This document shows positions 36,701 to 42,928 of a DNA stretch of 64,000 nt, piece after piece. Each line of letters starts with the position of its first letter. Within the stretch, counting starts at the first letter, position 1. Location of the stretch: contig NC_133971.1 of NCBI RefSeq assembly GCF_031877795.1, positions 14,610,325 through 14,674,324 of the forward strand. The letters are read 5' to 3'. This stretch comes from Strix aluco. Taxonomy: Eukaryota; Chordata; Aves; Strigiformes; Strigidae. The notes below the pieces were generated by a model. The model was not told the DNA's origin. It saw nothing but the letters and a program-made list of their open reading frames with translations, and made no database searches. A program made the translations under genes and the position numbers.

Positions 36701-37886
36701 CAGACACAGCTAACCATAACCGTAAACACTGCTCCACTGCTGTTCAGCACTTTTCAAGATAACTGATGATGGCTTAGACACCTGGAGTGAAACCCTAACC
36801 CCATGGCAATGATTTCTGACTGTAAGAAGATGAAAATTTCACATGCTAAGATTGGGGTCTTTCACTAGCCACCATTCCTTTCAAGCTGGAAATCTGCCTC
36901 TATTTTTTAAAATAGGGCAATACCCTACTTCTCAATATGACAATGTTCTGAAATGGTTTTACATCAAGGATAATAACAGCTTTTTGAAATGCAGCTTAGT
37001 CTGCTATCTTCTTCACTTAACTAAGGAATAACTAATTAAAATGTCAAACATCATTTGGTAAGACAAATGGAGAGGGTGAAAATGCAGAGAGAACCTGGAG
37101 CAGCTTTAAGGCTCCTGGAGTGGCACTAAGTTACACTAACTGCTGCACTCAATAGCTGAGCACTAGTCACAAGCCGCTCCTGGAGAGTGATACCACTCAC
37201 TTTATGCATGCTCTAAAATAAAGCAGCTCCTGACTTACTAATACGTAATATTACCAAAGTAATGCTGGGTTTAGAAGGTACTTGTTTTCCTATGCGCTTT
37301 ATGAAGTAGAGTTTTCCCAACGGGTTTTCATGGCTTAACAATTCAATTCTCATTTACGAGAACTTGCAACTGGACAAGTGCTCTTCAGACGCTCAAAACA
37401 CCTACCAGCACCCCTGTAAAATCAGACCGCCTTTTGCTGATTTGGGGGGGGGGGAAGGTAGCCGATGGAACGGCCACCCCGCGACCTCCTCCGGTTCCCA
37501 CCGCAAGTCCGGGGGGCAAAGCACGGGCGAGGGCACCCGCGGGCCCGGGCCGCCGGGCGGCTCCGCGGGCACCTCCTGCGCCCCGCCGGGCAGGGGCGGC
37601 CCCGCCGCCCGCCACGGCTCCGGCTGCGGCTCCCCGCGCACCTGCGGAGCTGGCGGCTCCCCAGCCTCCCCTTCCCGGCCAGCGCAGCGCTCCCGGCGGG
37701 AGGGCTCGGGACGGGACGGGACCCGAAGCCGTTTCGAATGAAGGAGGGGAAGGCCGGGTTCGCTAAACCGAGAGAAGAGGAGCAGCGGGGGCCCTTACCT
37801 CGGGGGGCGGGCGGGGCGGCGCGGCCCGGGCACAGCTGCAGGGCGAGCGGCAGGAGCAGCAGGGCGGCGCCGCGCTCGCACCCCAT
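718..37886 (-). CDS. THBS4: THBS4, thrombospondin-4 (22 coding exons)
   Basis: Secreted pentameric, calcium-binding matrix glycoprotein of tendon, muscle, heart and nerve (family knowledge). Joining 22 exons with GT-AG borders gives 2862 nt, 953 residues plus TAA, with all phases consistent. Domains: signal peptide about 1-23; laminin-G-like N-terminal domain about 30-205; coiled coil 216-258 ending in Cys257 and Cys260 for interchain disulfides; EGF-like modules about 279-316, 319-366, 372-410 and 416-453; type 3 Asp-rich repeats about 477-735; C-terminal lectin-like domain about 736-953 with an N-D-T sequon at Asn933. The start is the only ATG opening the signal peptide in the CpG island. 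Four EGF modules and no procollagen or type 1 repeats place it in the THBS3/THBS4/COMP group. Exon peptides match THBS4 best, as I recall the human protein (961 residues). The gene is divergent from MTX3. Confidence 0.97.
780..2759 (-). other. THBS4: THBS4 intron 21
   Basis: Intron of 1980 nt. It holds a short TTAA tandem run at about 837-855. No other feature is recognised. Confidence 0.8.
2760..2899 (-). CDS. THBS4: THBS4 exon 21 (C-terminal domain)
   Basis: Codes residues 887-933: [40 protein letters not shown] and NLKYRCN. The acceptor is CATTAAG|GGCAAG, with a mediocre pyrimidine tract. The donor is AATG|GTAAAG. It is 140 nt, phase 2 to 1. Asn933 plus the next exon makes an N-D-T glycosylation sequon. 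Confidence 0.95.
2900..5054 (-). other. THBS4: THBS4 intron 20
   Basis: Intron of 2155 nt. I see no repeat, RNA gene or exon in it. Confidence 0.8.
5055..5227 (-). CDS. THBS4: THBS4 exon 20 (C-terminal domain)
   Basis: Codes residues 830-886: [40 protein letters not shown] and [14 protein letters not shown]. The acceptor is CTGCAG|GCTGTG and the donor ATCAG|GTAAGA. It is 173 nt, phase 0 to 2. Confidence 0.96.
5736..5932 (-). CDS. THBS4: THBS4 exon 19 (C-terminal lectin-like domain)
   Basis: Codes residues 764-829: [37 protein letters not shown] and [17 protein letters not shown]. The acceptor is CCTCAG|GTTACA and the donor CTAAAG|GTACTG. It is 197 nt, phase 1 to 0. It is one of the most conserved exons of the family. 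Confidence 0.96.
5933..6031 (-). other. THBS4: THBS4 intron 18, 99 nt and stop-free
   Basis: The shortest intron in the gene, with GTATGT donor and CCTCAG acceptor. Its length is a multiple of three. Read in the phase of the flanking exons it has no stop, so retention would add 33 residues, including two cysteines, between Val763 and Gly764 of the C-terminal domain. Confidence 0.85.
6032..6080 (-). CDS. THBS4: THBS4 exon 18 (C-terminal domain, micro-exon)
   Basis: A 49-nt exon coding residues 748-763, [16 protein letters not shown], plus one base. The acceptor is TTGCAG|GGCATG and the donor GTTG|GTATGT. It is separated from exon 19 by only 99 nt. Confidence 0.94.
6992..7170 (-). CDS. THBS4: THBS4 exon 17 (last type 3 repeat, C-domain start)
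   Basis: Codes residues 688-747: [40 protein letters not shown] and [10 protein letters not shown]. The acceptor is ATTCAG|GTGATG and the donor AACCAG|GTAAAA. It is 179 nt, phase 1 to 0. It is nearly identical to mammalian TSP4 as recalled. Confidence 0.96.
7467..7660 (-). CDS. THBS4: THBS4 exon 16 (type 3 repeats)
   Basis: Codes residues 623-687: [40 protein letters not shown] and [14 protein letters not shown]. The acceptor is TCATAG|CGACGG and the donor AATG|GTAAGA. It is 194 nt, phase 2 to 1. Confidence 0.94.
7661..9671 (-). other. THBS4: THBS4 intron 15
   Basis: Intron of 2011 nt. A purine-rich A/G stretch lies at about 9290-9345 on the plus strand. No exon or transposon is recognised. 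Confidence 0.75.
9672..9724 (-). CDS. THBS4: THBS4 exon 15 (type 3 repeats, micro-exon)
   Basis: A 53-nt exon coding residues 606-622, [17 protein letters not shown], plus two bases of the next serine. The acceptor is TTGCAG|TCAGAT and the donor GACAG|GTATGC, phase 0 to 2. Confidence 0.92.
10532..10650 (-). CDS. THBS4: THBS4 exon 14 (type 3 repeats)
   Basis: Codes residues 566-605: [20 protein letters not shown], then [20 protein letters not shown]. The acceptor is CTGTAG|GTATTA and the donor AACCAG|GTTAGG. It is 119 nt, phase 1 to 0. Confidence 0.94.
11342..11501 (-). CDS. THBS4: THBS4 exon 13 (type 3 repeats)
   Basis: Codes residues 513-565: [34 protein letters not shown] and [11 protein letters not shown]. 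The acceptor is TTGCAG|GATAAC. The donor that keeps phase is GATG|GTTGGT. A better-looking GTAATT lies 4 nt further on but would bring a stop. It is 160 nt, phase 0 to 1. Confidence 0.92.
11502..12901 (-). other. THBS4: THBS4 intron 12
   Basis: Intron of 1400 nt. A G/T-rich stretch at about 11920-11970 is the only compositional oddity. Confidence 0.75.
12902..13009 (-). CDS. THBS4: THBS4 exon 12 (type 3 repeats begin)
   Basis: Codes residues 477-512: [18 protein letters not shown], then [18 protein letters not shown]. This is the first Asp-rich calcium-binding type 3 repeat. The acceptor is GTCTAG|GACAAT and the donor GAGCAG|GTGCTG, which is weak after +2. It is 108 nt, phase 0 to 0. Confidence 0.92.
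13241..13345 (-). CDS. THBS4: THBS4 exon 11 (EGF-like 4 end)
   Basis: Codes residues 442-476: [20 protein letters not shown], then the transition [11 protein letters not shown]. The acceptor is TGATAG|TGTGGC and the donor AGAAAG|GTAAGA. It is 105 nt, phase 0 to 0. Confidence 0.93.
13346..16598 (-). other. THBS4: THBS4 introns 10 and 9 (around exon 10)
   Basis: Introns 10 (13346-14706) and 9 (14860-16598) flank exon 10. A 33-bp A-rich run lies at about 16203-16236. An open frame of 121 codons on the minus strand inside intron 9 has no recognisable similarity. Confidence 0.7.
14707..14859 (-). CDS. THBS4: THBS4 exon 10 (EGF-like 3 end, EGF-like 4 start)
   Basis: Codes residues 391-441: [16 protein letters not shown], then [17 protein letters not shown]. 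The acceptor is TTACAG|GGATCT and the donor TGTATT|GTGAGT. It is 153 nt, phase 0 to 0. A short GAG/GAGGA purine repeat sits in the IEERRGE codons. Confidence 0.93.
16599..16676 (-). CDS. THBS4: THBS4 exon 9 (EGF-like 3, first half)
   Basis: Codes residues 365-390: [12 protein letters not shown], then [16 protein letters not shown] is the calcium-binding EGF signature. The acceptor is TGCTAG|GTCTGC and the donor ACTTTG|GTAAGC. It is 78 nt, phase 0 to 0. Confidence 0.94.
17300..17437 (-). CDS. THBS4: THBS4 exon 8 (EGF-like 2)
   Basis: Codes residues 319-364: [32 protein letters not shown] and SYAKSNKQ. The acceptor is TTGCAG|TGTCGT and the donor AAGCAG|GTGAGT. It is 138 nt, symmetric phase 0 to 0. 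With the DIDE of exon 7 it makes a calcium-binding EGF module. Confidence 0.95.
17438..21144 (-). other. THBS4: THBS4 intron 7
   Basis: Intron of 3707 nt carrying a solo LTR (listed separately). It also has a direct repeat of GCCTTTTAGT followed by a T run at about 21086-21118, close to the exon 7 donor. Confidence 0.8.
18912..19498 (-). mobile_element. Solo LTR of an avian endogenous retrovirus (ERVL-like)
   Basis: A 587-bp element with TG...CA ends inside THBS4 intron 7. On the minus strand it starts TGTCCTGCTTTTGGC and ends near TTTAAACCACGACA. This layout matches, from memory, a widespread avian LTR family whose consensus starts TGTGCTGGTTTTGGCTGGGA. Flanks TTCCT (18907-18911) and TTCCC (19499-19503) look like a 5-bp target duplication with one change. 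An ATTAAA poly(A)-type motif on the minus strand lies at 19046-19041. No internal retroviral genes are present. It is on the same strand as THBS4. Confidence 0.8.
21145..21317 (-). CDS. THBS4: THBS4 exon 7 (linker and EGF-like 1)
   Basis: Codes residues 261-318. A short linker ([18 protein letters not shown]) is followed by EGF-like module 1 from Cys279, with CFRGVRC and [14 protein letters not shown], then DIDE opening the next calcium-binding EGF. The acceptor is TTAAAG|GTTTGG and the donor GATGAG|GTAAAA. It is 173 nt, phase 1 to 0. Confidence 0.93.
22656..22707 (-). CDS. THBS4: THBS4 exon 6 (coiled-coil end, interchain cysteines)
   Basis: A 52-nt micro-exon coding residues 244-260, [17 protein letters not shown]. 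Cys257 and Cys260 form the C-x-x-C pair that locks the pentamer by disulfides in this subgroup. The acceptor is CTCAAG|GTCAAA and the donor TGTG|GTAAGT, phase 0 to 1. Confidence 0.93.
23295..23377 (-). CDS. THBS4: THBS4 exon 5 (coiled coil)
   Basis: Codes residues 216-243, [16 protein letters not shown] then [12 protein letters not shown], an amphipathic heptad segment of the pentamerisation coiled coil. The acceptor is CTGCAG|GTGATT and the donor CAACAG|GTACTG. It is 83 nt, phase 1 to 0. Confidence 0.95.
25571..25750 (-). mobile_element. CR1 retroposon 3' fragment
   Basis: The plus strand reads ATAGAATCATAGCATGG, then TTGGAAGAGAC, AGATCACTTAGTCC, CCATGGCAGAGACA and CTCTGGGCAACATGTTC. This is the antisense form of the avian CR1 3' end, so the element is on the minus strand. 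It is diverged and 5'-truncated, as is usual for CR1. Confidence 0.85.
26370..26475 (+). mobile_element. CR1 retroposon 3' tail, diverged
   Basis: TGAACTAGATGACCTCCAAA, then TCCCTTTTAACCTGAATG and TTTTGTGATGATG, resemble the CR1 sense 3' end (GACTAGATGACC...TCCCTTCCAACC...TTCTGTGATTC). Only the last hundred or so bases survive. Confidence 0.7.
28506..28611 (-). CDS. THBS4: THBS4 exon 4 (end of N-terminal domain)
   Basis: Codes residues 181-215: [12 protein letters not shown], then [16 protein letters not shown]. The acceptor is GTCCAG|GATACG and the donor GCTG|GTAAGG. It is 106 nt, phase 0 to 1. It is out of the main long reading frames and was found by similarity of LQDCFLQQ to TSP4. Confidence 0.92.
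29650..29897 (-). CDS. THBS4: THBS4 exon 3 (N-terminal domain)
   Basis: Codes residues 98-180, with landmarks [22 protein letters not shown] and ELYLDCLQV. The acceptor is TACTAG|TGGTG and the donor CCACAG|GTAAGC. It is 248 nt, phase 1 to 0, and carries the core of the N-terminal domain with one of its cysteines. Confidence 0.95.
29898..33990 (-). other. THBS4: THBS4 intron 2
   Basis: Intron of 4093 nt. A TA/CA-rich microsatellite-like patch lies at about 32863-32940. A purine-then-pyrimidine tract is at about 33625-33705. No exon or transposon is recognised. Confidence 0.75.
32860..32940. repeat. TA/TG/CA-rich simple repeat patch
   Basis: Imperfect TATATA, TGTATA and ACACAC runs within THBS4 intron 2. 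Confidence 0.6.
33991..34194 (-). CDS. THBS4: THBS4 exon 2 (N-terminal domain)
   Basis: Codes residues 30-97, starting [10 protein letters not shown] and including [18 protein letters not shown]. The acceptor is TTTCAG|TTTTTGATC and the donor AAAG|GTGAGT. It is 204 nt, phase 1 to 1. This is the start of the laminin-G-like TSP N-terminal domain. Confidence 0.95.
34341..34395 (-). mobile_element. CR1 3' end, left arm of an inverted pair
   Basis: AGATCATCTAGTCCAATG, then CTGGCATGGGCAGGGCATCT, is antisense CR1 3' UTR. It abuts a sense-oriented copy of the same region immediately to the right. Confidence 0.75.
34397..34496 (+). mobile_element. CR1 3' end, right arm of an inverted pair
   Basis: CAACCTGATTTAGTGAAAG, GGCTAGATATCTTTTAAGG, TCCCTTCCAACC and the terminal ATTCTATGATTCTAT form a sense-strand CR1 3' terminus with the typical 8-bp end repeat. 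Confidence 0.85.
37799..37886 (-). CDS. THBS4: THBS4 exon 1 (start codon, signal peptide)
   Basis: Codes residues 1-29 plus one base. The peptide opens [19 protein letters not shown], a basic-hydrophobic secretion signal. The donor is CGAG|GTAAGG, leaving phase 1. It lies inside the CpG island. Confidence 0.93.
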
Positions 37887-37953
37887 GGCGGCCGCGGGCC
37901 GGGCCGGGGCAGGGCGGCGGAGGACGGCGCACCGCTGCGCTGCGGACCCCGCC

Positions 37954-38011
37954 GTTTAACGGGCGCGGCCCCGGGCCCGGGGAGGGACGGCGGCAGGCGG
38001 CAGGCCATTGG
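37954..38011 (-). promoter_or_regulatory. THBS4: Candidate THBS4 core promoter: CCAAT box and TTAAA box
   Basis: On the minus strand a CCAATGG lies at 38011-38005 and a GTTAAACGG, a weak TATA-like element, at 37961-37953. They are about 50 bp apart. Their order and spacing would fit transcription starting near 37925-37930, giving a 5' UTR of about 40 nt. This is inference from motifs only. Confidence 0.45.
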
Positions 38012-38260
38012 CCGGGGCTCCCCCGGCCCCTGGGGGCGGGAGGGGGCTGCGCCGGGGTAGGGCCGGGCCGTCGCGGGTCGCGGCGGGGAACGGCCGAACG
38101 CCGGGGTGGAGCAGAAGGGAGCGAACCGCCGGGGCCCGAGCCGGGAGCGACCGGCGTCGGTGGGTGTCAGAGCCCGGGCAGAGCTGGAGACCTTGCCGAG
38201 GTCCAGCAAGATCAACGCCTGTCATGATCCCGGCTGGAGTCTCCCTTTGAGGAGCCCTGG

Positions 38261-41200
38261 AAACCGAAAGGCGTTTAATGGCCTTGAATTCAAAAAGGAT
38301 GGGGATGGTCTGGTGTGTAGACTTGGTCTTGGTAGGAACTTAACTCATCGCTTTTCCTGAGAGTGTCACCAAAAGGGGTCGTGCAGGTGGCAGACTGGGG
38401 CAAGGGGGGTTTCTAGAAGACTGACTGACAAAGTGAGGAACGTACCATCCACTTCTCCATTTCATTTAGAGAGCACTGGGAGACCTCAATCTGACCAGAT
38501 TGAGGGTACTGGGAAAGGTTGCTTGTCTTAACAACCTCCCAAACCTGATGACTTAAAGTCAGTTTTAAAAAAACGTTCTTTCAACAACAGTTTTCAGTAC
38601 TGTGTGTGCCCCCAGAATGTTATTATCCCATTGTTTCTCCTCTACTCCAGGAAATTCCAGCCTCTGCATGGATGACGTTAAGAAAGCGCAGGAGAAAGGG
38701 AGCAAGTGAACAAGCCCCTTTGGGGCTGTGCAGCTGTGCAACCAGTTTCTTCCATGCCCATGTGAAACCACCCATCAGGCAGGCCACCCCACCCTCCCCA
38801 TGCTTTCTGCTTGCAAAGGAAGGGGTCTCCCACGGGTCCCCATTGCAGTAGAAGAGCTGCAAGGTGCTTCTCCCACTCAGGAGCTGACAGCACATGGTGG
38901 GCTTCCCAACTGGCTGCATGGCCTTCTTTGTCCTGTGCTGCTCTGCGTGCCTCAGCCCTGCAGACAAACCACTGCAATGTCAGAAGAAACCCAGAAAGCC
39001 ATGCCTGGCCCCCTCGCAGCTTGCTACCCAGCACACAGTTGCAATAGCTGGAGCTGTCTGATAGTATCTACATCATAAAAAGAAGGGCAACAATAGGAGG
39101 CAAATTTTATGTTAAGTGAGAAAAGGAGTGTTGATTAATGTTCAGTCACATCAGGCTTGGCATGTACAGCTAACGAGCACCGCAGAGAACAGCCCTTGGG
39201 GGGCTCATTGTGTGCACGGCAAGACACAGCACGCTGCGGGCCTGGGGCCATGGAGCGTGCTGCGAAGGGTCTGCCCGGGCAGCTCCGCCGCTGCGCAGAG
39301 CACGGATGTGGGCTCCTCTCCAGTGCAGGTGCAGTGGGGTTTTCAAATACCTTCAGCTGATCTCTATTCACATGCCCTTTAGTTGCCCTCTTTGCATGGT
39401 GTATACCCTATAACACACCCTGATTCTTAGCTTATTTGTGTAACAGTGTTGACCCACTCTTTTAGTTGCTCATTTCTTCCTCTGCCCATCTCCAGGCTGG
39501 AGGGTGCGTCCCCATATCCAGTGTGTCCCAGCACAGTGCTATTGCTCCTCCTCACCCTGCTGCTCTTCCGTATATGTCTCCACACAATAAGAAACGCCTT
39601 GGCTTCACTCCCACCATCCTTGCCCCTGCAGTGAAAATGACAGGATGATATGGCAGTGTCAGCAGGCTGGCAGGAACTGCACAGTGGAGTGAGAAAAACA
39701 AAGCAGCAGGTGCAGAGTGCTATGGAGCAGGGAGAAAGAGTGGGGCTGAAAGGGGTAGAGCAGGAGGCAAGGATGTGGAACAAAAAAAAGGAAAAAGGAA
39801 GGACTTACAGTGCCACAAGCTCCTTAGAAAGAAGTCTCAGTTCAGAACTCACCCCCACCCTAAAAGGATGCAGACAGCACAGATGCTGGAGAGGCTAATA
39901 CGTGGACATAGAGCAGCATTGATGTTGCTCTACTGTCTATTAAGGAGAAGCCCATCATCACCAAAGATCATTCTTTGAAGACATAGGCTTAAATGCCTTA
40001 CATGAAAACATCATAAAGGTCTGCAAAATCATGACAGTTCTGTATTATTCAGTAACTATAGCTGACAAAAAAAAGGGGGATAAAAGGATAGTAAAGTTTT
40101 GCTTTCACCTATCTAAGGGAACACCATCAATTATTTGCAACCATTTATTATGTAATTTACTTACCAAAACATAGAAAATGTTTTCTTGAAAAATTCCCTT
40201 CTCTTTCAAAAATATTTATTAAATAATAATTTTTCAGTTCTGATTTAACTACAGAGGAGTCTCTTGCACTGATACTGGGAGGAAATCCTCCTATGGGAGG
40301 AGGATCTTGTAGCATTATATACTCGTTAGTGTTAGATTTGTGAGGGCCATATTCTGTTCTTGCTCTACATCTGTTTATTCTTCGTACTTACTCACCAAGA
40401 ATGCACATGGAAGCAGTATTTGGCAAACAGAGCATGCTGCACAAAACAATGTAACAGAAGGGAACCCGTTCACAATGTATATAAGCAGATGCTTAAGTCC
40501 CTGTTTAGATGAACTTAGCCAGTACACATAATGGTCACTGCAATTTTTTGAGTTTTAATTTCTATGCTGAGTTTCATTTCCATGCTGAGTTTTATTATTG
40601 GAGTATGTTACAGACTGAAGGGGATTTTGCACTCAAGCACAACCTTCTTTAAGGGATTTTCACAAAGTATAATATTTATCTGCTGTCTGGAAGGGGATAT
40701 TTGACCTTCTAATCGTAATTTTCAATAAAAACAATGGAATAGTAGCTATTGCCTTTTCACTCTTGTATATTCTCTAAGTATAAACTCCACCTTAACTTAC
40801 TGGAGGTTAGTATCTTGGACAAGAATCAAAACGTGATTATTGGACATTGTGTTTTCAAGAAACTTTCGTAAAGCCAGTAACATCTTGTAAGGAAGTTTAT
40901 TACAGAAATACATGACTGCAATATTTTATATAGGATCTGCAAGTAAGCCTCAACCATTAAAATATTTGTCCTGCTTACTTTACATAAACCAGTAAAATTC
41001 TAAGCATACAGAGAAGCTGCCAACATTATAGATTTTGCTTTACAGAAGTGTTTGTGACTTGTTAAATTCCAAGCAATGGGGTAGGGAAAGCAGAAAGGAA
41101 TCCCTGCTGCTTAATTAAGCTTTCATATTTTGCTCCTAATATGCATCAGCAGACTCACTGCTTTTATGGAATTATATGGATGATTAAAAATCAGGATTCA

Positions 41201-42479
41201 TGGGCAATTATGATACAGAAGTCTTAATGCAAGTTAAATATCAGCTCTAAACCATATCCTTCCACATTTATGTTGATACTTCTAGGTTTGATCCTGCCAC
41301 ATTTTCATAAAAATTCTGTAAAACATAAGATTTCAAACATGGGTTTCAGAAGTTTTGCTTTTTCAGAAACACAAATTGAAGCCCCACTTTTTCAAGTCAA
41401 GGCAGATATCCATTCTCAATGCACCTATTTACTTTTCATTTACACTAATAGGAATTCCACTCGGGCAATCAAGAGGAAAAGGCTCCTGAAGAGCTTTTGG
41501 ATGGGGGAGGAAAGATGCAGATTGCATTTTTGCCATTGTTGCTCTGGACTCCACAACAGCACAGAGATGAATTGGGCCCTAAGGCACTGCAAAGAAAGTT
41601 TACTCTCCTATTTATCTCCTAACCCTTCTTGCAGCCTGCCTTAAGAGCCATAAACTGGCTTATCCTCCATATAGAAACAGCTGTTAGGAGCCACCCTTGC
41701 CTCCAGAGTTTGCACATCTCAGCAAGGCGATCACATGGTGAACAGGCCAAAGCAAAGTACCTGGACAGACTGACTAGAAGTTAGCTGGTCCCTGCAGAGA
41801 GGAAAAGATTAGAAAGGTGACCTTAAGAATATGTGCCTTAAGTACCTGTTTACAGGAGGAAATGTAGCTATTAAAAAAATGGGGTTTTTTTTCGCTACTA
41901 GTAACATTGCCAGTGGTGTGTTTTTCTGAGGAAAAAAACGGATACGTGTTTCTTCCATGTTCCTCATAAAGTGGAGCAGAATGAACTCAGATCTGTGTCA
42001 TAGATTTTTGTCATGACACTTTCTCCCACAAATTTCTTGATCTGAAACCATGGATCTGAGGGGTGGGGGAAGAGAGATGTAGCTTTGCCCTTGCTCTCCG
42101 CATCTCTTCATGGATAGAAGACCTCAATAAGGGTGGTCAGTGCAGGTTTTTTTTTAAATCAGCGTGTGGTATTTTTTCCTTGTGTGGGAGGGATGGAAAG
42201 AAATATTTGACTTAGTATTTAGATGTGCTGTGGCATGTCTGCACGAACGCTGAAATGGAACAGCTGACAACTTGATGCCTTTAAAGGTCCACAGTAAAAA
42301 ACCACACTGAATGGTTTATCATTATAACCTGGTCAAAACTGGTACCATATGATCAGAGTTTGTTATTTTTAAAGCCAAATTGCTGAGACCGTTCTTCACA
42401 TTTTATCGAAAGCCACATTTTTTGGTCCTGTATAACGTCACAACTCAGCGTGAATAACAGAGCCAGGGAGCTGGGGTTC
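38261..42479. other. Spacer between THBS4 and MTX3 promoters
   Basis: About 4.2 kb with no coding exon recognised. 38.6-39.4 kb is moderately GC-rich, and 40-42.4 kb is AT-rich. No transposon was identified. Enhancers or a divergent non-coding transcript cannot be judged by eye. Confidence 0.5.
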
Positions 42480-42843
42480 TCAGCAATGCGGTCGCGTAAG
42501 CCGCCGAGTTTCACGAGTGAAACGATGGTGCCTTAGGGCGAGCGGCGTTTCCCCACAGGGCAACGGCTTCTGGCCGCCGACGCCCCTTCCCCTCAGCGAC
42601 GCCTCCAGCAGCCTCGCCCGCGGCCTCGGCAGCCGCCGGCGGTCAGCATGGGGAGGGCAGGACGCCCTTACGCGGGGACCTCCCGGCTCCTCTCGGCCAC
42701 ACGGGCTCGAGGGGCGGTGGCGGCCCCTGAGGCGCGCACGCCCCTCGCGGCCTTCTCCCTCCCCGAGGTGCGGCCGGGGGCGCTCGGGAGCCGCCGTGCG
42801 AGGGCAGCAGCGCCGCGCCTCCCGGGACGGCGCGGGCGGCGGA

Positions 42844-42856
42844 CAAGATGGCGGCT
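42844..42856 (+). promoter_or_regulatory. MTX3: YY1-type element over the MTX3 start codon
   Basis: CAAGATGGCGGCT matches the well-known YY1 consensus AANATGGCGGC and contains the MTX3 ATG at 42848-42850. YY1 sites of this form sit just downstream of TATA-less start sites in many mitochondrial and housekeeping genes. The start of transcription is therefore probably shortly upstream of 42840. Confidence 0.7.
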
Positions 42857-42928
42857 CCCATGGAGCTGAGTTGCTGGGGAGGCGATTGGGGGCTGCCGTC
42901 CCTGCACCCGGAGTCACTAACCGTCATG
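42848..42928 (+). CDS. MTX3: MTX3 exon 1
   Basis: Codes residues 1-27, [20 protein letters not shown] then PESLTVM. The donor is GTCATG|GTAACA, phase 0. Confidence 0.95.

Larger units (their letters stand above)
34195..37798 (-). other. THBS4: THBS4 intron 1
   Basis: Intron of 3604 nt. A palindromic pair of CR1 ends lies near its 3' side, only about 150 nt from exon 2. The THBS4 CpG island runs into its 5' side from about 37440. An 11-G run is at 37444-37454. Confidence 0.8.
37440..38260. promoter_or_regulatory. THBS4: CpG island of THBS4
   Basis: Very GC-rich and CpG-dense DNA spanning THBS4 exon 1, the start of intron 1 and about 370 bp upstream of the ATG. It is full of GC-box-like GGGCGGG runs. 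Open frames here are a side effect of low AT content. Confidence 0.85.

Noticed and set aside
37422-38250. Several 110-164 codon frames on both strands around THBS4 exon 1
   Set aside because: They are GC-rich island shadows; only the exon 1 frame leads to a signal peptide and a phase-matched splice.
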